Positions 35,114 through 46,686 of a stretch of DNA of 64,000 bases are shown here, piece by piece; position 1 is the first letter of the stretch, and each line of letters starts with the position of its first letter. The DNA lies in NCBI GenBank assembly GCA_037126765.1, contig JBBCBC010000007.1:25801667-25865666 (forward strand), read 5' to 3'. The DNA is from Stenogyne calaminthoides (taxonomy: Eukaryota; Streptophyta; Magnoliopsida; Lamiales; Lamiaceae). The notes under the pieces were generated by a model. The model was not told where the DNA came from. It was given only the letters and a program-made list of their open reading frames with translations, and searched no databases. The translations under genes and the position numbers were made by a program.

Positions 35114-35366
35114 AGACTTTGTACTTCTGTTTTTTTTTGTTTTTCATTGTAATCTGTAACTCTTATCCTACATCAATGAAAATTTTATCTTTATGCTCAA
35201 AGATAATATCTCATTATCTTTTTACATGTCTTGATATGCCAGATTGTTAAAGAACTTGATTGGAGAAATACCATTTTGATTGTAATAGATAAACTGAAAC
35301 CTGAGGATAGGTTATGTTTTCTTAAATGTAACAAGATGGTTTTGGCATCATCAAAAATGGGGAAAT
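35114..35366 (+). other. 3' untranslated region and PPT of element B
   Basis: Non-coding, T-rich, with GATAATATCTCATTATCTTT at about 35202, ending in the mutated PPT at 35353-35365 and the LTR start. Confidence 0.85.
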
Positions 35367-36371
35367 TGTTGGGTGATGAATTTAATAAAGAAGTTTTGAT
35401 TAGATCCCAAAAACCCTAAGTATGACATGTTCAGGATAATCTTGATAGACTGAGTCAGGTTTCAGTATAGATTGTTCAGGAAGTTATCTGCACCATGTAT
35501 AGTCAGCAGATATAGATCTGGTTAGATTTTGAAGACACTGAAGACTCAGTAAGTAACTAAAGACACTGAAGACTCAGTATGTCACTGAAGACAATGAAGA
35601 CTCAGTAAGTTGTTGAAGACACTGAAGACTCAGTATGTCACTGAAGACATTGAAGACTCAAAGATGTCATCAAGACATTGAAGACTCAAGATGTCCTTTG
35701 AAGACATCAAGACTCAGTACGTCACTGAAGACATTGAAGACTCAGTATGTCACTGAAGACTCAGAAGATACTGAATACTCAGTATAACCTGAATGTTCAG
35801 AGGCACTGAATATAATCTATCTAAAGACTACAAAAACTGAGAAAAACGCAAATATTCAGAAAAGTAGATATTGCCCAAAACATTCATATGCAGACAAAAG
35901 GAACTAAGTCTAAGTGTTGTTTAAGGTTGTCTCATTCAGAGAGATTGACAAAAAAGAGCCGTTTTGTTTGTCTACATTCACTGAAGACAAGAACCAATCG
36001 AGAGGAAGACAACATTTGACTTTTATCGACAATCGAAAGCGACAGGACCCTGAATCATGTCAGTAGTACTATGTTCCAGACTGCAAAAATTGGTGTTTGG
36101 CTACATGTCTGCATATTTCCTAAAACATGCAAGGGAGTATTCAAACCCTAAATATAGTCGTTCATCAAACACCAGAAGTAGAAACCCTTAATACTATCTC
36201 CTCCAATGGATAGTTTTTCAAGAGTAACCTTGGTGAAGTTGCCTATAAATACGAGTGACCCTTTACATTGAGAGGTTATGGGAAATTTAAAAGCAACTCA
36301 AGAGCTCATTCGTATTATTGCAAATTGAAGCACTCAAAAAACCCTAGAATTTCCCAAGTGTTTCACATTGG
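35367..36371 (+). mobile_element. 3' LTR of element B, truncated
   Basis: TGTTGGGTGATGAATTTAAT at the start and closely similar to 23059-24100. It holds the array (35525-35780) and TATAAATA near 36244. At about 36371, after CCCAAGTGTTTCACATTGGA, it switches to inverted LTR sequence belonging to element C. The hairpins and the LTR end are missing. Confidence 0.88.
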
Positions 36372-37256
36372 AGTGATTAACAACTTACTAACTCTTTACA
36401 ACTCCAACTCTTTCTGAAAATCTTCCTTTTAATAAAACAGTGATTAACATCTTACTAACTCTTTACAACTCCAACTCACCAACAAACACACTCAAACTAC
36501 CTTACAAAGGGTTTGGGTTTTTGGTTGGTTTCCAACTAGGATGAGATATCCTTTACAATAAGAACAATGCAAAGGCTAGAATATCTCTACTAAGCTTTGG
36601 ATATATCTTATCAATCTAGGCTTAGTGAATGAGCTCTCTTCAATGTGAAACACTTGGGAAATTCTAGGTTTTTCGAGTGCTTCAATTTTCAATAATACGA
36701 ATGAGCTCTTGAGTTGCTTTCAAATTTCTCGTGACCTCTCAATGTAAAGGGTCACTAGTATTTATAGGCAACTTCACCAAGGTCACTCTTGAAAAACTAT
36801 CCGTTGGAGGAGATAGCTTCATGAGTTTCCTCTTATGGTGTTTAATGAACGGCTATTTTTAGGGTTTGAAAATTCCCTTGCATGTTTTAGGACATATGCA
36901 TTCATGTAGCCAATCACCACTTTTTGCAGTCTGGAACATAGTACTACTGACATGCTTCAGTGACCTATCGCTTTCAAAGGTCGATAAAAATCTGAGTGTT
37001 GTCTTCCTCTGATTGGTTCTTGTCTTCAGTAAATGTAGACAAACATAACGGCTCTATTTGGTCAATCTCTCTGAGTGAGATAACCTTAAACAACACTTAG
37101 ACTTTGTTCCTTTTGTCTGCATATGAATGTCTGGGGCAATATCTATTTGTCTGGGGCAATATCTATTTCTCAGAAACTTATCGAGTCTTGGTTTCTCGTA
37201 AACTTATCGAGTCTTCGTTTTCGAAACTTCTTGAGTCTTGTAATCTTTAAACTTAC
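36372..37256 (-). mobile_element. 3' LTR of element C, first piece
   Basis: Reverse complement of sf1 LTR, matching 49900-50640 (TTGGTTTCCAACTAGGATGA and onwards). Its left end contains a short partial duplication (ACTTACTAACTCTTTACAAC at 36380 and 36452) next to the junction with B. It is interrupted at 37256 by the family 3 solo LTR. Confidence 0.88.
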
Positions 37257-37870
37257 TATTGGGATATTTTAGTTTTGTTGAATTTTGCCAATACATTATC
37301 AACTTGTGTTTTTCAAGCTAATTTACAGATAACAAGTTGAGGGGGAATGAAAGAACAAGTTGAGGGGGAACACCGAAATCAGAAGAAGATGATCGAGATC
37401 AGATGAGGCTGCAGACGAGACTGATCGAGATCAGATGAGTTAGATGTGTGCAAATAAAATGTGAAGAAAAGCTTAAGCCAGCAAATCAGAAGAGAAGGTT
37501 GCAGATCAGAAGATGAGCAGATAAGACTGATCAAGATCAGAAGTGATTGAGATCAGATATGATAACCTGATATGCTAACCTGATGTACTGACCTGATGCT
37601 ATCCTGAGATATTGACCTGAAGATGTGTTTATCTGATTAGTCGAGCTGATCAGATCAGGCAAGAAGAAATCAGATAACCTGAGTCAAGTGACCCGAGGGT
37701 CAGTAAGTAAAAGAGACCCGAGGGTCAGATTATCTGAATTCAAAAGAAACTTGAAGTTCGATCGAAAGTGTCAAGATATACTGGACGGATAAGGTCCGCC
37801 AAGAGAAGTTCTCGAATGAATGAAGAAACACGAGACTCAAGTATGTTTTCAAGAAATCAAGACTCAGATA

Positions 37871-38032
37871 AAACCTGAAGGCTCAGTTAAACCTGAAGGC
37901 TCAGTTAAACCTGAAGGCTCAGATAAACCTGAAAGTTCAGATAAATCTGAAGGCTCTAATAAACCTGAAGGCTCAGATAAACCTGAAGGCTCAGATAAAC
38001 CTGAAGGCTCAGATAAACCTGAAGGCTCAGAT
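37871..38032 (+). repeat. Nine tandem 18-bp units in the family 3 LTR
   Basis: Units of AAACCTGAAGGCTCAGAT start every 18 bases from 37871 to 38015 with few changes. The length is a multiple of three, so an accidental reading frame with a K-P-E-G-S-D repeat appears; it is not taken as a gene. Confidence 0.95.
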
Positions 38033-38513
38033 GGAACTGAAGATCCTGAGACTCAGAAGAAACTGAAGATTATAGCCGTTAGAATTCAGCTGACGTGGAC
38101 CAATGAGAGGGAGACAACCAACTGAAAAAAGCTCTGTAACTTTACGAGAATAGTATGGATTTGAATGTGATTCTCTCCAACGGTAACATTCAAATCCACA
38201 CTATAAATACAAGATCTTCCATCAAATTAAGCGTGGAGAATGTGGCAAACGATGCTACAGAGCTAAGAAGACATATACTCAAGGCATTCCCACCATAGAA
38301 CACAAGTCTGTAGATATACAAATATATTCAAGAGTGTTCTTAAACCCAATCTAAGTAACCCACGATATATCCTAAGCTTAAAAAGATTTTTCCAACCTTA
38401 GCATTGAGGCTAAACAAATGTAAGGGAAAATCTCACCATAGTTGGAGACAACACCAAATCCAAACCCCATTCTCATAAAAGATAACTAGTGGTGAAGTGA
38501 GGTAGTTGTTGGG

Positions 38514-38714
38514 CAATCCCGAGAGGGTGATAAGTCCCGAGGCGAGCCCGAGAGGGTGATAAGTCCCGTTGGAGTGTGAACTCGGTAAACATCTGTAGGC
38601 AATCCCGTGGAGGGTGATAAGTCCCGAGGCGAGCCCGAGAGGGTGATAAGTCCAGTTTGAGTGAGAGCTCGGTAAATATCTATAGACAATCCAGTGGAGG
38701 GTGATAAGTCCCGT
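38514..38714 (+). repeat. Direct repeat of about 86 bp in the family 3 LTR
   Basis: CAATCCCG-type starts at 38514, 38600 and 38687 mark two full units and part of a third. GTGATAAGTCC occurs five times within them, so smaller units of about 30 bases are nested inside. Confidence 0.85.
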
Positions 38715-38944
38715 TTGAAGGAATTTCCCTAGGAAGAAGGGAGAGTCGATGTAGGAGCTTGAGTCTCCGAACCACTATACTTTGTTGTGTTCTTTATTGC
38801 TTTATGTTCTTATCTTGTCATATGCATTTGGTTATAAGCAAAACACAACACATGGACTTAAAAACGCAAAAATTTGGAATCACCATTTATATGCATTACA
38901 TGGTATTTTTCGCACTAATGGGTTTCCAGAAATAGGGACCAACA

Positions 38945-39150
38945 CTTACTGAGTCTTCAAAATCTTCAGAAACTTACTGAGTCTTCAGAATCTAACCTGA
39001 TCTATATCTGCTCACTATACATGGTGCAGATAACTTCCTGAACACTCTATACTGAATCCTGACTCAGTCTATCAAGATTATCCTGAACATGTCATACTCA
39101 GGGATTTTGGGATCTAATCAAAATCTCTTTATTAAATTCATCTCCCAACA
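38945..39150 (-). mobile_element. 3' LTR of element C, second piece with LTR start
   Basis: It continues the LTR interrupted at 37256 and ends ATTCATCTCCCAACA, the reverse complement of the LTR start. It corresponds to 51262-51468 of the 5' LTR of C. Confidence 0.9.
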
Positions 39151-39413
39151 ATTTTCCCCTTTTTGATGATGCCAAAACCATCTTGTTACAAAAACCTAAC
39201 ATATACTCAGGTTTCAGTTTTTCTATTACAATAAAAAAAAATGGCAAATCTCAACAATTCAAAGCATAAGGCATATCAAACATAAAAGACATGTAAAAAG
39301 ATAATGAGATATTATCTTTGAGCATAAAGATAAATTTTCATTGATGTAAAATCAGAGTTACAGATTACAATGAAAATCAAAAACAAAAACAGAAGTACAA
39401 TGAGTCTTCAGGC
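39151..39413 (-). other. 3' untranslated region and PPT of element C
   Basis: The minus-strand PPT AAAAAGGGGAAAA occupies 39152-39164, directly beside the LTR. The rest is A/T-rich and matches the corresponding stretch of B. No gene. Confidence 0.85.
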
Positions 39414-42400
39414 CTAGTTGTTGATATTTGGGTTGTTTCCTGTCAGGCCTAGTTGGATGGCATACTGAGCAATCTCTTGAGAAATGGTTGTCTCATTCAC
39501 ATAGCCATTCTCAAGTCTTGGAGCTAGGTAAGTATATGGACCAGGGGCAACTATCTGCGTATTACCTTCATCTGCCAAGTTAATCCAACTTTGTAGGTAC
39601 TTAGGATAGAATGTCAACAGGTATTCAATGAAGGCTTCATTCATATCCGAGCTGGTCCCCCTCCATTCCCTCAGAATTTCATAGTAGAACCAGAAGGTTC
39701 TCTTGATTTCCTCCCACGCATCATTGAATTGAATAGGCATCCATTTGTCAATGTGCGGCCATTTCTGAGCTTTCTCGGTACCCCTCCTCTTGCTCAAGAA
39801 CTTCTTGAAACCACTTCTTCTTTTCTGCTCTTCTTCTTTCTTTTTCCTGATCACAGGAACACCTGATACAGAAGCAGCAGTTTTCTTCTTTTTTTCAACT
39901 TGAAGTTTTTCTGCTTCTTCCTCAGATTCTTCAAAATCTATAATCAATTTCCTCTGAGTAGACTTAGAAGTTTTAGCTCTTTTCTTCTTCTCCTACTCCA
40001 CAAATGCCACAGCCTTCTCTTTACAGGTTTGACTTGTTCTCCACCATCCTTCTACCACTCAGTTTCTCAGAAATTACTTCCTAAATTGTTTGCTCAGATA
40101 CTTGAGTGTAGATAGGTTCTTCAGTTTCTATGACCTTGAGCTTCTCAGTAGCTTCCACTTCTTTTAAGGCATCAGCAATTATTTTCTCTTCAGCTTCTTT
40201 ATCAGCCTTTCTCTTCAAGGTCTGTGCCAATAATTCACTTAGCTTTCCACCAGGCCTTTCCCCCTTTTTGGCACCATACCTTGGAAGAAGTTGAGAAAGT
40301 GCAGTATCCATATGATATTGCTCTTTGCTTATACTGCGCACTTCCCCTGCCAACTGATCTTGCTCATCCTCTAGCCTCTTCATATGATTTTTAGCTACTG
40401 AGAACTCTTCAGAAAGAGGTGCAAACTGGTGTGAGAAGACATTTTGCATCATCTCTGTCATCTTGGTCATGAGCATAGAGCCCATTTCCTCAACAGCTGT
40501 CTTGATCATCAGATCATTCTTCTCAACCAGCTTGGCTTCAAGATATGTTGTTCTTTCCTGATACATCTGCTTCATCTCTGCATCGAGCTCAGCTTTGACT
40601 ACATCAACCTATCCTTCCAAGGTAGTCATTTTATCAGCAAGAGATGTTTGAAGTTGCAGGATCTCTGAAGATGAAATCAGATTTTCAAGCTTCTGAGATT
40701 GGCTTGCCAAGGTTTCTTCAATTTGGGCTACTTTTTCCACCATTGGCACTACCTTCTCCAATTGCTCCAAGATGGGACTGAGATCAATCTCTGGAGTGTA
40801 TGCAACCTTTTCCACCTGAGCTGGGTGCTCCACCTAAGCCTCAGTCTGCATATCAGACATAACAGATTTAAAGATAGGAACTTCAATAGCTTTGGCATAA
40901 TGTTTAATAGTGCCAAAAGATACCTGAAGAGTGCTAACTTCAGTCTGAGGATGTGAGATATCAGTCTGACCAGCATCAGTTTCCTTCTCCATCTGAGATT
41001 GCTTTTCAGGATCCTCTTGTTGGTCCCCCTCTTTATCTTGATCCTTAGAGCTGGAGGTATCACCAACAGCTTCCCTCCTCTCAGCCACCTTCCTCTTGAC
41101 TCGCTCATCAAAAACAGCATTTTTCATTCTGAGCTTAGTCTTCCTGAATCCAGAGAACTCTGTCAGCACAGCAGTCTCAGCATTCCACCAGTCCTCTCCT
41201 CTGAAGGAGGCAATATTCAGCATTTCTGGAAGAGTTTGATTCAGGATATAGACTGTGGTTCTGAGTCTGAAAAAGAGATCCTGAAGGTCAGGATATGAGC
41301 TCAGCTCAGGGTATCTGTCCAGAATGAACCGCTCCCCCTTGCTGTGCCACTCAGTCTCTTCTGCCTCTCCCTTCTTCATTTTTAGGCTCTCAAGTTCAGT
41401 AGGATTAGATTGAATGAGTTAAGGTGCTGAGGGATTGAGAAATGGTTCACTCAGGATCGCATCCAAATTCAGCAGATCCTGAGGTTCACATTGATCTGAG
41501 GTCTGAACAGGTATCTCCTCAGTAGGAACCTGAGGTCCCTTGAATATTTCCTGAGATATTTTATCTGAGCTCAGAGATGTTCTGAGTACCTCAGAGAAAA
41601 CCTGTTCCTCAGTTTGTTCCTGTGCAATAGTCACAACCTGAGCCAGAACATGCAGTGGAGATTTTAGTCCATGCTGGCCTTCAGGTTAGACTTCCTCAAT
41701 GTCACTGACCTCCTCCTCAGAAATAGTTTGAAGTTTTCTACGTTTCTGAGGGGCCAGCGTTTTCCTCTTCAGAGTTTCTCCCTTTTCTCTCTTCACCTCC
41801 ATCAGGGCTTTCCCCCTGGCTTGTTGGGCCTCATCAGCTCCTTCATCAACGGTCTCCTCCTGAGACTTCGAGCTTTTCTCTTTCCTTCCTTTCAAAGTCT
41901 TCTTAGTTGTTGTTGGCTTGAACAGAATTTTTGACTTTGGAAAGGGTGAGGAATTGGCGAAGATATCCTCTTCTTCCCTGCACATTTCCAAGATGAATGC
42001 AATTTTGGTTGCATGAAGGATCTTCCCTTTGATAACGACCGATCCATTCACCTTCTGGACTTGCTTAGCTTGATCACTCACCACTTTGATTAAATAATGT
42101 AACCAGTTGAAAGCAGTGGTGGGTGAATCTTCAATCGCCGCCATTAACCTCAACTTCGGCGTGCTAATCTGTTCAAAGCTGCCGGACCTACTCATTATGC
42201 ATTTACTCACAATGTCCAGCAATACTCGATACTTAGGCTTTAAATGCCTTTTATTCAGAGTAGCTTCGAATTTAACTGGATGCTCTGCAATCCAATCTAG
42301 ATATTCTTGCTCCCTACCCATCATATAAACTGTAGGGTCTTCACCTCTATCGCTCAATTCGTATATGGCATTAAGATTCTTAGGAATGATATACAATTCC

Positions 42401-42684
42401 CTAACAAAATCCACATACTTTGAACTATGCTCTAAATGAGAAACTGTAATCTGCGATTCTATACAATCCTCATCGTCTAATTTCAAATTTGAGATAAACT
42501 CTATTAACTCTTTTACGTATTCTTCCTCTGGTTGATTCGCAACCAGGCAAGTGAGTTTTGCCAATCGAATCATATGCAACGCTTCTTCTTCGTGAGTTGC
42601 ATTTGATGACCTTTCAAGAGATACGACGTATTCATACCAAGGTTTGTTAGAGATGGCAAGCTTGTCGTATACAGAGAACGTCAT
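39414..42684 (-). pseudogene. ORF2 of element C
   Basis: ATG at 42684 (MTFSVYDKLAISNKPWYEYV), chosen over the upstream in-frame Met at 42735 because A and B start at the same place. The N-terminal domain and Lys-rich linker are intact for about 333 codons to 41686. Stops and shifts follow at 41686, 41419, 40834 and 40609. A segment in the 40860-40950 region (FGTIKHYAKAIEVPIFKSVM) is shared in position with B, not A. The coiled coil is at 40081-40575 and the C-terminal domain (WPHIDKWMP, FWFYYEILREW) at 39414-39947. The last ~35 codons (after LTGNNPN) are deleted. No membrane span. Confidence 0.87.
40257..40269 (-). other. Internal polypurine-tract copy in ORF2 (C)
   Basis: TTTCCCCCTTTTT on the plus strand, so AAAAAGGGGGAAA on the coding strand, identical to A and B. 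Confidence 0.7.
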
Positions 42685-43435
42685 TTTGAAGAATTTTTGT
42701 GAAGGGTTTTGAGAAAGATGATAATTTCTGGGCAATCGAGAGTTTTTGAAGCAGAGTGTTTTGAAGCAGAGTGTTGTGAAGATGAAGGTTATTTAGAATT
42801 GGGCTTTGAAGGAATTCTTCAAGAGATATATAGGATTTGATTCATGGAAAATCGTATAGATGAAGAAAACGACGGTCGAGATTAAACAACGACTAAATCT
42901 GGTATATGAAAGGACGATTTCACAAATATTACACCGCCAATTTAACCTTATTGGTGATTAATGAACAGTGCAATTAATTACTGTTCCTGCAGACCATTGA
43001 CTTTCTTCGTGTATTTCAAAGGTCCCACCCAAATATTCCTTCAGGTGTTATGTTATTTATTGTCAATGATTACTGAGATTCAGTTAGACAATAAATGTGT
43101 TGCATGAGTCAATACTTCTTCAGACTAATTTCCTCCATCAGTCTTACTGAGTTTTGACCTTGATAAAATGTCGATTATAATATCGAAAGTCTTGAGCGAG
43201 GTCGATGAGAGTCTTGAAATCTTGAAAGGGGTCGATATAATATCGAAATCTTGAACGAGGTCGATATAATATCGAAATCTTGAAAGGGGTCAAGATAATA
43301 TCGAAATCTTGATCTTCAGAATATCTGAGTTTCCTAAGACTTAGAGTTCAGTACTTTCAATTTTATTCTGAGTTTCTCAGTAAAATCCTGAGAAAACTTC
43401 ATGTATCTGAAAACCTTCAATTTTTCAGATTTGCT
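42685..43435 (-). promoter_or_regulatory. Region between pol and ORF2 of element C, with TATA box and minisatellite
   Basis: On the minus strand, TATATA at about 42826-42832 lies about 140 bases before the ORF2 ATG, matching A. The GACCGTCG block is near 42870. Between it and pol, 43166-43315 is a tandem array of about 30-base units containing TCGATATAATATCGAAATCT. The same position carries a different repeat in A and almost none in B. Confidence 0.65.
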
Positions 43436-46400
43436 TCATTCACCTGGATCCAACATACCTAATTCAACTGATAGTTCCTTAAATCTTGATTCAGCCAAAG
43501 GTTTAGTCAAGATATCAGCTCTCTGTTTATCAGTATGAATTTTCTCCATTCTGATGTCTTTCTTCTCAACATGATCTCTGATGAAGTGATGTCTGATATC
43601 AACATGCTTACATCTGGTGTGCAATACCGGATTTTGTGTAATAGCAATTGCACTTTTATTATCACAAAATATAGGTACTTCATTGGCTATAATCTTATAA
43701 TCCCTCAATTGTTTATGCGAGCCAAAAGAATCGTGCAACTTGACTTTTCTGCTGACCATGTATTCAAGCTTCTTTAATCTTGGTTGCTCTTGAGGTTTGT
43801 TTCTTTGAAAACCATGATATCAGTTTACTTCCAAGAAATTGACAAGTTCCTATGGTAGACTTCCTGTCAATTCTACATCCTCCATAATCAGCATCTGAAT
43901 AACCAGTTAATTCAAGGTTATCATCAGCTGGATATCATAATCCTCTATTCACAGTGCCTTTAAGATATTTCAGAATCTTTTTGGTAGCCTCCATGTGACT
44001 AGCCTTAGGATTGGCTTGGTATCTTGCACATATCCCAACAGAAAATGTTATATCAGGCCTACTTGTTGTGAGATAAAGCAGTGATCCAATGATCCCTCTA
44101 TAATCAATGTGATTTACTGATTTGCCTTCAGGCTCAGGATCCATCTTGTAGTTAGTATTCATAGGAATTCTAAGCGATTACAACAATCAGTACACCATAC
44201 TTTGCAATCGGATCTACGGTGTATTTTGCTTGATTGATGAAAATTCCTTCCTTAGTTTGTTTCACCTGAAGTCCAAGAAAGAAAATCATCTCCCCCATCA
44301 TTGACATCTCAAACTTTCCTTTCATCAGGGTAGAAAACTTTTCACACAACTGATGATTTGGAGATCCAAATATGATGTCATCTACATAAATCTGAACAAG
44401 TAAGATGTCTTTCCCATCTTCTATCCTGAACAGATTCCTATCAACAGTTTCTTTGATAAAACCATGGTCAGTAAGAAACTGAGAAAGGGTATCATACCAT
44501 GCTCGAGGTGCTTGTTTAAGACCATACAAGGCTTTCCTGAGCCTGTAAACTTGGTCATTCTGTCTGAAACCAGGAGGTTGTTCCACATAAACCTCTTCCT
44601 TAAGCACACCATTCAGAAATGCACTTTTCACATCCATCTGATAGACTGTGAATTTCATGTGGGCAGCATATGCAAGAAACAATCTGATGGCTCTAGTCGT
44701 GCAACAGGTGCAAAGGTTTCATCATAATCCAAGCCTTCTTCTTGGGAATAACCTTGTGCAACTAGCTTTGCCTTGTTTCTCACAATGTTGTTATTTTCAT
44801 CTCTCTTATTCTTGAACACCCACTTAGTTCCAATCACATTGTGCGTCTTAGGTCTATCCACTAGCTCCCAAACTTCATTCCTTGAGAACTGATTCAGCTC
44901 TTCTTGCATAGCAGTAATCCAAAATGAATCTTGTAGAGCTTCATCAATCTCAGTAGGTTCTTTTTCAGATAGGAAGCAGCAGAACAAAGCACTTTCTCCA
45001 TGGAACCTTCTTGTTTTGACACCATCTGATAGATCACCCACAATCTGACTTTTAGGATCACTATCCAACCATTTTCTCCTGGATGTTCCCCCTTCAGTAG
45101 TATCCTCAACATCAGAAATGTTAGGTTCAGGTAGTTCATTAAATTCAGGGAACAACAGAAAAGGAGAAAGAGAATCATCTTCCTCAAGGTAAATTCCATT
45201 CAGAACATTGTCAGAGACATTTGTTCCCCTTTGGTTGATAGATTCAGAGTTTGCCTCAACTGTGACCACATTTTCATCGGCATTACATACCTGAGTCTGA
45301 ACTGGTGTGTGTTCAGATTGGTCAGCTTCAGTGTGTTGGCTTTCCTTCAGTGGAGAATTTCCATCCTGAGTCTCACCATCCTGAGTTTTTCCATCGTGAA
45401 CTTCTTTGTCTGAGTCTGATTCACTCCATTCATAGAAAGTGACTGACTTCTTCTTTTCAGGTTCATGTTTTATCATTCTTTTTCAGGCAAAGTCTGGTGA
45501 TTCTCTTGGTCAGTTCTCCTGAGTCATGTTCATGTTTCTTCTGAACACAAGAGGATTCATCAAAAACAACATGAGGTGTTTCTTCCACAATAAGAGTCCT
45601 ACAGTTGTAAACTCTGAAGCCTTTACTGACTTTAGAATATCCTAAGAATATACCTTCATCAGCTTTGCTATCAAAAGTTTTCAACTGATCTTTACCATTA
45701 TTGTGTATGAAACACTTGCAACCAAACACATGAAAGAAAGAAACAAGAGGCTTCCTTTCATTCCACAACTCATATGGAGTTTTTCCTTGGTTCTTGGTCA
45801 GCATGGATCTGTTCTGAGAGTAGCATGCAGTGTTGATAGCTTCAGCCCAAAATCTCTTAGGAAAATCAGCTTCAACAATCATTGTCCTTGCAGCTTCTTT
45901 CAGAGTCTTATTTCTTCTTTCAGCAACACCATTCTGTTGTGGGGTCCTTGCAGCTGATGTTTCATGAGCTATTCTATTTGCTGCACAAAAATCAGATATA
46001 ATATGATTGATAAACTCAGTTCCTTTATCTGATCTGATTTTGACCACACTCAGATTCTTTTCAGTACTGAGCCTTTTCAGTAGTTCAGGCAGTTTTATCG
46101 GAGTCTCTTTCTTACTGAGTAAGAATATGACCCATGTGTATCTAGAGTAGTCAATAACTACCACAAGTGTGTATTTTCTGCCATTAGTGCTCACAGGTGT
46201 TACTGGACCAAAAAGATCCATATGTAACAGTTGTAGTATTCTCACAGGTGTATCTTTAGGAGTTGAACTCCAATCAGTAAGATACACATTTTCTTTTCTA
46301 GTACCAGTCACTTAAATTTTCTGTGAAGTATTGTCTTTCACATAACATAAGTTCTTTGAGAACTCAACACTGAATCCTTTGTCACAGAATTGACTGATAG

Positions 46401-46629
46401 AAAGCAAGTTATGCTTTAGACCAGACACATATGAAACACCATGGATATGAACAGAATCAACTTCAAGAGTTCCATATACTTCAGTTTGTCCTTTGGAATT
46501 GTCTCCAAATGTGATCTGAGGGCCTTTTTGCTCAACATAGTCAGTGATTAGTTGTTTATATCCTATCATATGTCTTGAACATCCACTATCCAGATACCAT
46601 ACAGCAGGAGCCAATTCATTTCCACTCAT
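43436..46629 (-). pseudogene. pol of element C (PR-IN-RT-RH), defective
   Basis: Protease (MSGNELAPAVWYLDSGCSRH) is open to 46312. Integrase retains all three acidic residues (HMDLFGP, RSDKGTEF, GVAERRNK), but an in-frame loss of about 230 bp (STPKDT joined to PVRILQLL) removes the whole zinc-binding region. The strand VVVDDYSRYTW reads VVVIDYSRYTW. RT spans 44655-45476 and 44170-44682 with a short frame break between them; YVDD is intact at 44377-44388. A frame change near 44170 and scrambled sequence at 43760-43935 disrupt RNase H, whose end ([13 protein letters not shown] to LGMLDPGE) is intact. This is the least damaged pol of family 1 in the window. Confidence 0.9.
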
Positions 46630-46686
46630 CAGTGCTATGTTGTATTCATTTAGCTCAGTGCCCTTTTCTTTTACATGGAAAATAGA

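Larger units (their letters stand above)
37257..38944 (+). mobile_element. Solo LTR of family 3 with CTTAC target-site duplication
   Basis: Begins TATTGGGATATTTT (TG start mutated to TA) and ends AGGGACCAACA, 1,688 bp, flanked by CTTAC at 37252-37256 and 38945-38949. Removing it and one CTTAC restores a continuous sf1 LTR. CTCCAACGG (38175-38183) and TATAAATA (38202-38209), plus the GTAGGAG..CCGAACCACTATA motif (38751-38778), set the plus orientation. No internal domain or PBS is present, so it arose by LTR-LTR recombination of a complete element. Confidence 0.93.

Noticed and set aside
37820..38125. Open frame with K-P-E-G-S-D repeats in the family 3 LTR
   Set aside because: It is produced by an 18-bp tandem repeat inside a solo LTR; there is no promoter-to-frame relation or second copy to support a protein.
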